Assembly: GCA_023426125.1 (NCBI GenBank)
Contig: JAFABI010000022.1
Location: 1 to 64,000 of the forward strand
Reading direction: 5' to 3'
DNA from: Bacillota bacterium
GTDB taxonomy: Bacteria > Bacillota > Clostridia > Acetivibrionales > DTU013
DNA: 64,000 bases
Shown: in pieces, positions 26,774 to 35,037 of the stretch
How the letters are laid out: every line of letters begins with the position of its first letter
How positions within the stretch are numbered: the stretch's first letter is position 1
Position numbers and translations under genes: made by a program
The notes under the pieces: model-generated
Seen by the model: the letters and a program-made list of their open reading frames with translations, nothing else
Told to the model about the DNA's origin: nothing
Databases searched by the model: none

Positions 26774-28696
26774 ATGGATGTGAAGCCGGTTTATAGGATA
26801 CGATACGGAGAGAAGGATTACCTGCATCAATTGGCTGCGCATACGACTGAAAAGATTGGCAGCTGCACCGCAAAGGATCAGTATATGCGGTTTCTGGATT
26901 ATCGCGCAAATCTCCGCGTAGAGCTTACCGCCCTCCGGGACACGGAGCTTGCGGTGACCAAATACACAGCAGTCTTTTATAATGACACAAGCGAGCCCGT
27001 CAGGCTTTATCAGTTCGATGCAGGTATCACGATAGCGGGAGAGGACTTGAATCTCCAATATTTTACTTCGGACTGGGGCTCGGAGTTTTATCCCCATGAA
27101 CAGAAAATAGATAAGGAATTCTCTTTTGGTTCGGTTTCCGGACGTTCCAGTAAGGGGTTCAGCCCGTGGGCAGGTTTGATAACTCCCGGCGGTTGTTATT
27201 CGGCAGCTCTGGCATGGTCCGGGTGCTGGAATTGTACAGTGACGCCGGAGCAGGGCGGCTTCAGTTTTACCATGGGACTTTCTGCGGAAAAGTTCTATAC
27301 GGATGTGCTGCCAGGGGCGCATTTTACCTCTGCATCCATCTACATGGCGAAAGGAACAACCATCGAGGAAGCCTCGCTGGAAATGCGGCGCTATTTCCGA
27401 AAGAGGCTGAGCTTGCTGAATGACGGCGGAACTGCGGATATTCCCCTTGAGTATAATGAATGGTGGCCCTACGAAGACAAGTACATTACGGAAGACATTT
27501 ACCTGCAGAATGCAAGGATTGCCAAAGAGCTTGGCTGCCGTTATGCCGTAATGGACGCCGGCTGGTTCGGAGGCAACGAAGACGGACAGGGCTGGTATGA
27601 AAAGCGCGGCGATTGGAATATCGTCAACAAAAAGGACTTCCCTTCCGGGATGGCGGCCCTCTGCGGCAATGCCGGAAAGCTGGGCATTCGTCCGGGCATC
27701 TGGTGTGAAATCGAGGCGGTGGGTAAGGATGCAAAGCTGAATGAGACCCATGGGCATATCATTGCCAAACGGGACGGAAAATCTCTGGGGTATGTCTGCT
27801 TCGGCAGCGAAGAGGGCAGAGCCTGGGCCATGTCGGTAGTGGATAAGATCCTGGGCGAATACGGCGCCAAATGGATAAAGCTGGATTTCAATCTTGACCC
27901 GGCCCCCGGTTGCAATGTCACAAGCCACGGCCATGGCGAGGAAGACGGTTTGCATGCTCACTACGCCGGATACTACCGTCTGCTGGAGGAGATTCATAAA
28001 AAATATCCTGAGGCAGTCATCGAAAACTGCTCGTCGGGGGGCTTGCGAAATGACATCGAAATGTTGTCGCACACCCACTGGGGCCATCTGAGTGATCCCG
28101 ACTATACGGAATTCCACCTTCAGTGCTTCTGGGGGGCGCTTTCATATCTTCATCAGAGCGCATGCCTTCACTTCAGCTGGTCGGAAGTGCTTCAGGACCA
28201 CAACCTGGGAATTGCAAACCCGATCCATGAAGAACTGGAAAAGTATAAGTTTGATTATTATATACGTTCCGTCCTTATGGGGATTCCCGGGTTCTCATAC
28301 AGGCTGCCCGAGATGCCGGAGTGGTGTAAAAAGAGGCTTGGGGAGCTGTGTGAATTTTATGCGGGAATCTACAAGGAGTATATTCTCAACGGCGACGCAC
28401 ACCGGCTTACACCGCAGCCGTTAATGGGAGGAAAGGGCGAGCGTTTTCCGGTATTCCAGTTTAACAATACCCGGGGAGAGACGGTAGTCTTTGCCTTCAG
28501 ACTTGAAAAAGCGGTGGAGGAACAAAAGGTATACCCGAGAGGACTGGTTGGAGATGCGCTTTATGAAGTGTCCTATCTGGATGGCGGAGAGACTGTAGTG
28601 GCTTTTGGCAGAGATCTGGAAAGGAATGGGCTGGTTTTCGGGGATTTACCCGAGGAAAGCTCCGAGATCGTCCATATACGCTTCAAAGCCCTTTAA
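26774..28696 (+). CDS. Alpha-galactosidase, glycoside hydrolase family 36
   Basis: A 640-residue GH36/GH-D enzyme that removes alpha-1,6-galactose from melibiose, raffinose-type or related glycosides. An N-terminal beta-sandwich (to ~220) precedes the TIM barrel. The nucleophile is Asp371 in KWIKLDFN and the acid/base Asp427 in ENCSSGGLRNDIEML. It is shorter than the common ~730-residue enzymes, mainly in the N-terminal domain. No signal peptide, so it acts inside the cell on imported substrate. The ATG is only two bases from AAAGGA; GTG two codons later would have better spacing. It follows the LplBCA-type genes and is flanked by two copies of a dispersed repeat. Confidence 0.92.
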   Translation: MDVKPVYRIRYGEKDYLHQLAAHTTEKIGSCTAKDQYMRFLDYRANLRVELTALRDTELAVTKYTAVFYNDTSEPVRLYQFDAGITIAGEDLNLQYFTSDWGSEFYPHEQKIDKEFSFGSVSGRSSKGFSPWAGLITPGGCYSAALAWSGCWNCTVTPEQGGFSFTMGLSAEKFYTDVLPGAHFTSASIYMAKGTTIEEASLEMRRYFRKRLSLLNDGGTADIPLEYNEWWPYEDKYITEDIYLQNARIAKELGCRYAVMDAGWFGGNEDGQGWYEKRGDWNIVNKKDFPSGMAALCGNAGKLGIRPGIWCEIEAVGKDAKLNETHGHIIAKRDGKSLGYVCFGSEEGRAWAMSVVDKILGEYGAKWIKLDFNLDPAPGCNVTSHGHGEEDGLHAHYAGYYRLLEEIHKKYPEAVIENCSSGGLRNDIEMLSHTHWGHLSDPDYTEFHLQCFWGALSYLHQSACLHFSWSEVLQDHNLGIANPIHEELEKYKFDYYIRSVLMGIPGFSYRLPEMPEWCKKRLGELCEFYAGIYKEYILNGDAHRLTPQPLMGGKGERFPVFQFNNTRGETVVFAFRLEKAVEEQKVYPRGLVGDALYEVSYLDGGETVVAFGRDLERNGLVFGDLPEESSEIVHIRFKAL

Positions 28697-28794
28697 GGCA
28701 GGATGTAATGGATTGCAGCGATAATTTTACCTGTTGTGACGGTTGAATCACGCTGGACTCGGATGCATTGTCATTGGTACGGAAAAAACTTAAT

Positions 28795-28915
28795 GTAGGG
28801 GCGGCTATTGGCCATCCGGCAGCTGTTTGGCGTAAATTGTTTTTGCGGACGCGCAATGCGCCCCTGCACTTTTTCGACGCAGGTGTGCCACTGGGCACAA
28901 CGGGTTGACTTTTTT
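28795..28915. repeat. Dispersed intergenic repeat, copy B
   Basis: GGGGCGGCTATTGGCC at the left, GCGGACGCGCAATGCGCCCC in the middle, and GTGTGCCACTGGGCACA at the right. It parallels copy A at 26551-26710. An open frame upstream of the next gene runs through it, but the gene's ribosome site lies after the repeat. Confidence 0.6.
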
Positions 28916-28936
28916 GACCAAAGGAAGGTAACGGCG

Positions 28937-29992
28937 ATGAATTGTAAAGAAAACATGCTGAAAACACTGAATTGCGAGGCGACGGATCAAATTCCCGTGA
29001 CACCTCATTGGTGGGGGTTATACAAATTCGAATTTTCCGGCCTTGTCAACGGCTATGGCGGGGAAGCGGAAGCATGGAGCATGAGCGGCCGGGAACTGGC
29101 TGAAGTAGACAGCCGCTTTTATGAAGCCTTTAAGCCCGATATGCTTCATCTGACGACCGGTGCGCCAAAAATTAAAGAGAGCCTGTCTGTAAAAGAAGAG
29201 AAAAAGAGGATATTCGATGCGGTTTACAGCCTGGAGTCCTATTCCGTCATTGACGAATATATCGAGTCCAACTATGGGAGCAGAGAGGACATTATCAAGA
29301 GCGGGATCTTTGACCACATCCGCATCCTCTCGGAGAAATACGGGGATGAATGCCTGGTAATGCTGAATGAAGGCAACCCTATCAGCTGGATGCTGGACCC
29401 CCATGGGTGTGTAGGCTTTGAAAACGGTCTGGTATCCTTGCTGGAAAAACCGGACAAAATGGAATATCTGATTCACAGAAGCTATGAGGCCATGCTGCCC
29501 CGCATGGAAGCATTGAAGGAAATGGGAGGGGATGGCTATATAGGCTCGGAGACATACTGCTCGGCAGATATTATGTCGCCGCAGACGTATAGAAGTCTCA
29601 TTTTTGGACCGCAGAAAAGCTTTTACACAGCCCTGGATAAAATGGGAATGATCCCGGTGACCTATTTCCTCGGAGACATCAATTCGCTGCTGGGGGATAT
29701 CAAGGAACTGGGAGCCAAAGGCCTGATGGTAGAAGAAAGCAAAAAAAGCTTCCAGTTGGATATCGGTAAAATCTATCAGGAACTGGAGGGCAAGGTCTGC
29801 CTTTTCGGAAACCTGGATAGCGTCTACACATTGCAAATGGGAAGCAGAGCCGACGTAGAACGGGAAACCCGCAGACAGATATCCCTGTGCGGCAGGGGCG
29901 GCTTTGTCATGGCCAATGGCTGTCCCATCTCTTTCACTACGCCCCCGGAAAATATTCTTGCCATGGTGGAAACCGTACGCGGCAGTACATGA
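28937..29992 (+). CDS. Uroporphyrinogen decarboxylase (URO-D) family protein
   Basis: A 351-residue TIM-barrel protein of the HemE/MtaA/CmuA superfamily (SLLEKPDKMEYLIHRSYEAM; LGDIKELGAKGLMVEESKKS; CLFGNLDSVYTLQMGS; GGFVMANGCPISFTTPPENI). The N-terminal RQAGRY motif of true HemE is absent, so haem synthesis is not its role; relatives include corrinoid methyltransferases and many proteins of unknown activity in sugar loci. AAGGAAGG precedes ATG 28937; the longer frame to 28808 runs through a repeat and is rejected. Last gene of the GH36 operon. Substrate unknown. Confidence 0.82.
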   Translation: MNCKENMLKTLNCEATDQIPVTPHWWGLYKFEFSGLVNGYGGEAEAWSMSGRELAEVDSRFYEAFKPDMLHLTTGAPKIKESLSVKEEKKRIFDAVYSLESYSVIDEYIESNYGSREDIIKSGIFDHIRILSEKYGDECLVMLNEGNPISWMLDPHGCVGFENGLVSLLEKPDKMEYLIHRSYEAMLPRMEALKEMGGDGYIGSETYCSADIMSPQTYRSLIFGPQKSFYTALDKMGMIPVTYFLGDINSLLGDIKELGAKGLMVEESKKSFQLDIGKIYQELEGKVCLFGNLDSVYTLQMGSRADVERETRRQISLCGRGGFVMANGCPISFTTPPENILAMVETVRGST

Positions 29993-30158
29993 TGACAACG
30001 GTCATATCGGTTTGGCGGCGGTCAACTCAGCGAAAACATACGGTACAGGCAAAATGGCTTTCAGCTTTTTCAACCGAACCAGCGGAGAAAGCCTCCGATG
30101 ATCGTCAAACCTTCCACCCATGAAATATGAGCTTCTCCTTCAATTTGCCATATAATTA

Positions 30159-30187
30159 TTGACATATGCCAATAATGTTTATATAAT
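30159..30187 (+). promoter_or_regulatory. Promoter and operator of the DUF134 gene
   Basis: TTGACA, a 17-base spacer and TATAAT form a consensus promoter. The -35 box is inside a near-palindrome, ATTATTG-ACATATGC-CAATAAT, and shares TTGACATATGC with the promoter at 30934. The shared part suggests one regulator, most simply the DUF134 protein itself. Confidence 0.75.
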
Positions 30188-30287
30188 TAATTACGGAGAT
30201 TTTTTCCGGATCTGAAGCGATAAAAATAATTCCCTTTAATGATAACCGATAAATGCTATGAATTAGATTAAAAACGGAGTTGATGAA

Positions 30288-30764
30288 ATGGCAAGACCAA
30301 CGAAATGGAGAAGGATTGAGAATGTTCCTACGATACCCTACTTCATTCCATCAGAAAAAGATATTGCAGAGGTTCCGGAGAACATATTGAAGCTTGAAGA
30401 ACTTGAAGCCATACGTTTAAAAGATTTGGAAGGCTTCGAGCAAAGTGAATGCGCCGAAAAGATGGAGGTGTCCCGACCAACCTTTCAGCGTATTCTCTTA
30501 TCAGCAAGGGAAAAGATTGCCGACAGTCTGGTAAACGGGAAAATTATTCATATCGAAGGGGGTAACTTTACCCGGAATATCTGTCCGGTAAGGTGTCCGG
30601 ATTGCGGCAAGGAATGGATGGAAAGCTACGAGAATATGGAATCTATTAAAAACGGAGAATGCGCGTGCCCTTCTTGCGGCTCAACAAGGATCAACTGCGG
30701 GCAAAACTGTAAAGGAAGATTTTGCAAAGGACACTGCTGGCGGCGCGGCAGGATGGAAGAATAA
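30288..30764 (+). CDS. DUF134-family HTH regulator
   Basis: A 158-residue DNA-binding protein. The N-terminal part matches DUF134: MARPTKWRRIENVP, a sigma-70-region-4-like HTH with LEAIRLKDLEGFEQSECAEK and MEVSRPTFQRILLSARE. The C-terminal ~60 residues carry paired Cys motifs (CPVRCPDCG, CACPSCGS, CGQNCKGRFCKGHC) that look like a zinc ribbon plus extra metal-binding Cys. DUF134 genes usually stand next to Mrp/NifX-type genes, as here, so it probably senses metal or FeS status and controls this cluster and itself. It has its own promoter and terminator. ACGGAG precedes the ATG. Confidence 0.88.
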   Translation: MARPTKWRRIENVPTIPYFIPSEKDIAEVPENILKLEELEAIRLKDLEGFEQSECAEKMEVSRPTFQRILLSAREKIADSLVNGKIIHIEGGNFTRNICPVRCPDCGKEWMESYENMESIKNGECACPSCGSTRINCGQNCKGRFCKGHCWRRGRMEE

Positions 30765-30845
30765 AAAGAAAGCGGATAGATCTCAAAAGCCGGCGATTTT
30801 CAATAACGATGATGTAAAAATTATATTCACACAATATTTTATCTG

Positions 30846-30888
30846 AAAACTACTATGGGAGAAGCCTCCTATAGTAGTTTTAATTTTT
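30846..30888 (+). terminator. Rho-independent terminator after the DUF134 gene
   Basis: AAAACTACTAT and ATAGTAGTTTT pair outside GGGAG/CCTCC, followed by a T-rich stretch (TAATTTTTC). It separates the regulator from the ATPase operon, which has its own promoter. Confidence 0.8.
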
Positions 30889-30933
30889 CAGTTGTTTTGA
30901 TTCTGCTTTTTAATGTGTTTCTCGCTAAAGATA

Positions 30934-30978
30934 TTGACATATGCTCATAACTGCAATACAATATTGGTTGTGAGCATA
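30934..30978 (+). promoter_or_regulatory. Promoter and operator of the Mrp/FeS-ATPase operon
   Basis: TTGACA (30934), 17 bases and TACAAT (30957) form a good promoter. TATGCTCATAAC (30940-30951) and GTTGTGAGCATA (30967-30978) are complements with one mismatch and straddle the -10 box, an arrangement expected for a repressor site. TTGACATATGC is shared with the regulator promoter at 30159. Confidence 0.75.
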
Positions 30979-31016
30979 AGATCATAATGGTTGGATATAT
31001 AAACGAGGAGCTTTTC

Positions 31017-31109
31017 GTGTTTACCGGCAGGATTGAATATGTTTATGCGGATGCAAAACTTACGGACCTTGAAGGAAACATTGATTTTTTACAAATCAAT
31101 CGTATTTAA
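31017..31109 (+). CDS. Possible 30-residue small protein
   Basis: GTG at 31017 follows GAGGAG at good spacing and opens a frame of 30 codons (starts FTGRIEYVYADAKL, ends LQINRI). An in-frame ATG at 30987 would add ten residues. It lies between the operator and the Mrp gene. It could be a leader peptide, the start of a decayed gene or a true small protein; no family is recognised. Confidence 0.3.
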   Translation: MFTGRIEYVYADAKLTDLEGNIDFLQINRI

Positions 31110-31201
31110 TAATACTTATGGCATGGGCAAAAATTTTTGAGAACAATCACAAAAACTTTATATAGGAAAATTAAAATAGAACATTTAGGAGTTGAGGAAT
31201 A

Positions 31202-32053
31202 ATGTCAGAAAAAAAGAAAGCCTGTTCGGACAGCGGATGCAGCAAGGAATCCTGTGAAGGATGCGAACAGAATCCCAAAAGCTTTCTTGAAGAAACGAAT
31301 GAGCTTAATTCGATCAAGAAGGTGATCGGAGTAGTCAGCGGCAAGGGGGGTGTAGGGAAATCACTTGTCACAGCGATGCTGGCTGTTCTGATGAATAGGA
31401 AGGGATATGGGACAGGTATACTGGATGCCGATATTACCGGTCCCTCCATCCCTAAAATGTTTGGGATTACAAGAAAAGCGCAAACCAACGAACTGGGAAT
31501 CTTCCCGGAAAAAACGCGCAATGATATGCGGGTCATGTCCATCAATTTGCTGCTAGAGAAGGATGATGCACCGGTGATCTGGAGGGGACCCATGCTTGCG
31601 GGAGCCGTCAAGCAGTTCTGGACGGATGTCATCTGGGGGGATGTGGACTTTTTGTTTATCGATATGCCCCCCGGAACCGGAGATGTGCCGCTAACCGTCT
31701 TCCAGTCGATTCCGTTGGACGGTATTGTTATTGTGACTTCACCGCAGGAGCTTGTATCCATGATTGTTAAAAAGGCATACAACATGGCGCGTCAGATGGG
31801 CATCCCTGTTTTGGGGGTTGTAGAAAACATGAGCTATGTGAAATGTCCGGACTGCGGCAAGGAAATCAAGCTGTTTGGTGAAAGCAATCTGATAGAAACC
31901 GCAAAAGACCTGGGGCTTGATATTCTCGGCAGAGTCCCGGTTGATCCGGACATGGCGCAGCTTGCCGACAAGGGTGAATTTGAGCGGTTCAGCAACAATT
32001 ATTTAACGGGTGCGGCTGAAAAAATCGAAACGATGTTTGTAAAAATGGAGTGA
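31202..32053 (+). CDS. Mrp/Nbp35-family FeS-cluster carrier ATPase
   Basis: A cytoplasmic P-loop ATPase of 283 residues that carries and delivers iron-sulfur clusters. The N-terminus has four cysteines (Cys8, 13, 18, 21) as in Nbp35-type proteins; the deviant Walker A GKGGVGKS is at 47-54, switch I near DADITGPSIP, Walker B in FLFIDMPPGTGD, and the cluster-bridging CPDC motif in YVKCPDCG near residue 216. It is the first large gene of an operon with two MinD-like FeS ATPases and NifX proteins, so the cluster probably assembles or delivers a special metal cofactor. AGGAG precedes the ATG. Confidence 0.93.
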   Translation: MSEKKKACSDSGCSKESCEGCEQNPKSFLEETNELNSIKKVIGVVSGKGGVGKSLVTAMLAVLMNRKGYGTGILDADITGPSIPKMFGITRKAQTNELGIFPEKTRNDMRVMSINLLLEKDDAPVIWRGPMLAGAVKQFWTDVIWGDVDFLFIDMPPGTGDVPLTVFQSIPLDGIVIVTSPQELVSMIVKKAYNMARQMGIPVLGVVENMSYVKCPDCGKEIKLFGESNLIETAKDLGLDILGRVPVDPDMAQLADKGEFERFSNNYLTGAAEKIETMFVKME

Positions 32054-32057
32054 TTCT

Positions 32058-32897
32058 TTGAGTAGAAAATCAGAGCAGGCAATGGAGCTGTTCAGGCAAG
32101 GCTATAACTGTGCGCAGGCAGTATTTGCGGCTTTTTGCGAGGATATGGGTATTGATTTTGAAACAGCGTTAAAACTATCTTCCTCTTTTGGCGGTGGAAT
32201 GGGAAGGCTTCGTGAGGTTTGCGGCGCTGTCAGCGGGATGTTTGCAATCGCAGGAATGAAATACGGATACGCCGACCCAAATGACAGCAAAGCTAAAGCA
32301 GCGCATTACAAACGGATACAGGAGCTGGCCGGGCGGTTTAGAGCGGAGAACCATTCAATTATATGCAGGGAGCTTTTAGGGCTGGAGGCCGGACCCGACA
32401 CCCCGGTTCCGGAACTGCGGACGGACGAGTATTATAAAAAACGTCCTTGCGCCGAGTTGGTCGGATGTGCAGCCCGGCTTATGGAAGAGTTGATAAGCAA
32501 AACTGAAAGGGAGGAATGTAAAATGAAAGTAGTTGCACCGGTAGAAAGCAAGTTCCTGGAGGCACCTGTCTGCCCTTCCTTTGGGCGGACACCGCTTTTT
32601 GTATTGTTTGACATAGAAAGCGGAACCCATGAATTTTTAGATAACGGGGCTGCCGCAAGCCAGGGCGGAGCCGGAATCAAGGCGGCTCAAACGCTGGTGG
32701 ACAGCGGAGCTGCAGCTCTGATCACGTACCGCTGCGGTGAGAATGCCGCACAGGTTCTGAATGCCGCCGGTATTAAAATGTATAAGGCGCAGGATGGCTC
32801 TGTGGCAGATAACATCGCAAAATTCAAAGACGGCAAGCTTTCTCTGCTGACGGAAATTCATCCCGGCTTTCACAGGCACGGGGGTGGAAATTCGTGA
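32058..32897 (+). CDS. C_GCAxxG_C_C domain protein fused to a NifX-like domain
   Basis: A 279-residue fusion. Residues ~1-150 are a C_GCAxxG_C_C redox/metal-type domain (YNCAQAVFAAFCEDMG; REVCGAVSGMFAIAG; CRELLG; KKRPCAELVGCAA). Residues ~156-279 are a NifX/NifB-type domain that binds FeMo-cofactor-like clusters (MKVVAPVESKFLE; GIKAAQTLVDSGAAALITYR; HPGFHRHGG). A strong ribosome site, GGGAGGAATGTAAA, is embedded in the coding frame just before the in-frame ATG 32523, exactly at the domain border. So the NifX part may also be made alone, or two genes fused recently by losing a stop. The TTG start at 32058 follows GGAG. Its stop overlaps the next start. Confidence 0.85.
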   Translation: MSRKSEQAMELFRQGYNCAQAVFAAFCEDMGIDFETALKLSSSFGGGMGRLREVCGAVSGMFAIAGMKYGYADPNDSKAKAAHYKRIQELAGRFRAENHSIICRELLGLEAGPDTPVPELRTDEYYKKRPCAELVGCAARLMEELISKTEREECKMKVVAPVESKFLEAPVCPSFGRTPLFVLFDIESGTHEFLDNGAAASQGGAGIKAAQTLVDSGAAALITYRCGENAAQVLNAAGIKMYKAQDGSVADNIAKFKDGKLSLLTEIHPGFHRHGGGNS

Positions 32898-33730
32898 GAA
32901 TCGCCGTACTCAGCGGGAAAGGCGGGACGGGTAAAACTTTTGTGTCGGTTAACCTTGCCTGCGCCGCTGACAAGGCGGCATATGTAGATTGCGACGTGGA
33001 GGAACCCAACGGACATCTGTTTCTAAAGCCTGAAATAACCGGCAGGTTTCCTGTTTTGATAACAGTGCCGCAGGTAGATGCGGACAAATGCACAGCATGC
33101 CGGAAATGCGTGGATTTTTGCAGATACAATGCGCAGGCTTTAATTAAAGATAAACTGATGACTTTCTATGAGGTGTGTCATTCGTGCGGCGGCTGCATCC
33201 GCTTTTGTCCCGCAAAAGCACTCACTGAAAAGGAAAGGGTAATCGGCACAATTGAAGAAGGCATATCGGGAGGTGTAACGGTTCTCACAGGATGTCTGAA
33301 CACAGGCGAGGTTTCCGGCGTGCCAATCATTAAAGAACTGATGGAAAAGCTGTCCGGGCAAGGCACGGTCGTGGTTGACTGTCCTCCCGGAAGTGCCTGC
33401 GTGGTGATGGAAAGCATCCGTAAGGCAGATTTTTGTGTTCTTGTTGCAGAACCGACACTTTTTGGCGTGCATAACCTTTCCATGGTTTATGAGCTTGTGA
33501 GGCTGTTCAATAAACCCTTCGGAGTGGTGCTGAATAAATGCCTGCCCGGAAAAAATCCAGCTCAGCAATTTTGTATGGATAAAAAAATCGAGGTTCTTGC
33601 TCAAATTACCTTTGACGAGGAATTGGGCAGGCTCAACTCCAAAGGGCTTGTAGCAGTGCGTGAAAACAGGCGGTATCGGGAGCTGTTTCGGAAACTGCTG
33701 AAAACCCTTGAAAAGGAGGCGGTATTGTGA
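32894..33730 (+). CDS. MinD-superfamily ATPase with inserted ferredoxin domain (first)
   Basis: A 278-residue P-loop ATPase of the MinD/Mrp superfamily. The deviant Walker A is LSGKGGTGKT (6-15). Two [4Fe-4S] ferredoxin motifs are inserted at about 60-110 (CTACRKCVDFC with Cys spacing 2-2-3, CHSCGGCIRFCP). Walker B lies in GTVVVDCPPGSAC. The GTG start overlaps the upstream stop in GTGA, a sign of translational coupling. Pairs of such ATPases are common beside DUF134 and NifX genes in anaerobes, but their reaction is not established; ATP-driven electron or cluster transfer is the usual idea. Confidence 0.9.
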   Translation: MRIAVLSGKGGTGKTFVSVNLACAADKAAYVDCDVEEPNGHLFLKPEITGRFPVLITVPQVDADKCTACRKCVDFCRYNAQALIKDKLMTFYEVCHSCGGCIRFCPAKALTEKERVIGTIEEGISGGVTVLTGCLNTGEVSGVPIIKELMEKLSGQGTVVVDCPPGSACVVMESIRKADFCVLVAEPTLFGVHNLSMVYELVRLFNKPFGVVLNKCLPGKNPAQQFCMDKKIEVLAQITFDEELGRLNSKGLVAVRENRRYRELFRKLLKTLEKEAVL

Positions 33731-34596
33731 AGCAGCTTCTCATACTCAGCGGAAAAGGCGGGACAGGCAAAACCACGGTATCGGGAGCATTTATCGAGCT
33801 GAGCAAAAGCCATGCCTTTGCAGACTGTGACGTAGATGCACCCAATCTTCACCTGGTCGTTTCACAAATGGATGACCCGGTGAGAACAGAGCATTATGGG
33901 CTCGGAAAAGCGGTGATCGACGATTCAAAATGCATCCGTTGCGGCTGCTGTGAGGAAGCATGCTGTTTCGGTGCCATTCAGGATGGTGCTGTCGGTATTT
34001 ATGAATGCGAAGGGTGCGGCGTTTGTGTTGAGATTTGCCCCGTGCAGGCAATGACCATGTCCGACTATTCCTCGGGCAGCCTGATGCTGTATAAGCATGG
34101 GGATAAGGTGTTTTCCACCGCACAGCTCAAGATGGGCAGCGGCGCTTCAGGCAAGCTGGTAACGGCTGTAAAAAAGCAGCTTGCCAGGGAAGCAACAAAT
34201 GCGGAATTGGCCATCATAGACGGGTCTCCGGGAATTGGTTGTCCGGTCATCGCATCGATCAGCGGCGCGGACATGGTACTCATTGTAGCAGAGCCGACAA
34301 TATCAGGCATGCACGACATGAAGCGGATTATTGATACTGCAAGGCATTTTGGCATAAGCTGTGTGGTCTGCATCAACAAGTTCGATGTAAATCCGGACAA
34401 TACAAAAGACATTGAAGACTATTGCACTGACCTTGCAATTCCGGTAATAGGGAAAATACCGTTTGATGAAACGGTCATAAAGGCTGTGAACCAATGTCAA
34501 AGTATTGCCTGCTATCCGCACAGTCCAGCCGGCAAGGCAATTGCGTCAATATGGCTCAAGCTTTATCGGAGCTACCTGGGAGGTGACATCGGGTAA
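33727..34596 (+). CDS. MinD-superfamily ATPase with inserted ferredoxin domain (second)
   Basis: A paralogue of the preceding gene, 289 residues: Walker A LSGKGGTGKTT (6-16), [4Fe-4S] motifs CIRCGCCEEAC and CEGCGVCVEICP at about 64-105, Walker B in LAIIDGSPGIGCP. The intact ferredoxin Cys set in both copies suggests a heterodimer. GTGA overlap with the upstream gene and a TAATG overlap with the thioesterase gene downstream show tight coupling. Confidence 0.9.
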   Translation: MKQLLILSGKGGTGKTTVSGAFIELSKSHAFADCDVDAPNLHLVVSQMDDPVRTEHYGLGKAVIDDSKCIRCGCCEEACCFGAIQDGAVGIYECEGCGVCVEICPVQAMTMSDYSSGSLMLYKHGDKVFSTAQLKMGSGASGKLVTAVKKQLAREATNAELAIIDGSPGIGCPVIASISGADMVLIVAEPTISGMHDMKRIIDTARHFGISCVVCINKFDVNPDNTKDIEDYCTDLAIPVIGKIPFDETVIKAVNQCQSIACYPHSPAGKAIASIWLKLYRSYLGGDIG

Positions 34597-35021
34597 TGCA
34601 GACAGAAACCAGATTTACAGCAAGGTATGCGGAAACGGATCAGATGGGGATCATTCATCATTCGAATTATGCGGTATGGTTTGAGGCCGGACGAACGGAC
34701 TTTTTAAAAAAAGCCGGAGTTTCCAACACAGACATCGAGGCAAAGGGAATTCTGCTTCCTTTGTATGAAATGAACTGTCAATTTAAAACACCTGTAAGAT
34801 ATGAAGATGAGATCATGGTTGTTACAAGACTAAAAAAAATTTCCCGTGTTCGCCTGTGTTTTTCATATCGGGTGTTAAATGTGGCAAACCATAAGCTGTC
34901 AGCAACAGGAGAGACCATGCACGCATGGACGGACAGGGTATTAAGGCCTGTCAATGCAGAAAAGGCGGTTCCGGATGTTTATTCTATATTAAGCAAGGCT
35001 GTCATCCAGAATAAAATTTGA
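34596..35021 (+). CDS. Hotdog-fold acyl-CoA thioesterase, YbgC/4HBT type
   Basis: A 141-residue hotdog thioesterase. The N-terminal ARYAETDQMGIIHHSNYAVW carries the Asp (Asp16) and HHxxY pattern typical of YbgC/FadM-type enzymes, followed by FEAGRTDFL. It hydrolyses short- or medium-chain acyl-CoA. Its ATG overlaps the stop of the FeS ATPase, so it is part of this operon. That is unusual, since acyl-CoA hydrolysis has no known place in metal-cluster assembly. Substrate unknown. Confidence 0.88.
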   Translation: MQTETRFTARYAETDQMGIIHHSNYAVWFEAGRTDFLKKAGVSNTDIEAKGILLPLYEMNCQFKTPVRYEDEIMVVTRLKKISRVRLCFSYRVLNVANHKLSATGETMHAWTDRVLRPVNAEKAVPDVYSILSKAVIQNKI

Positions 35022-35037
35022 AAGGAGAGAATTGTTT

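Noticed and set aside
26678..28117. 479-codon open frame antisense to the GH36 gene
   Set aside because: No ribosome site or family resemblance; it mirrors a strongly conserved gene on the other strand.
29018..29998. 326-codon open frame antisense to the URO-D family gene
   Set aside because: Shadow frame; the URO-D protein is conserved on the plus strand.
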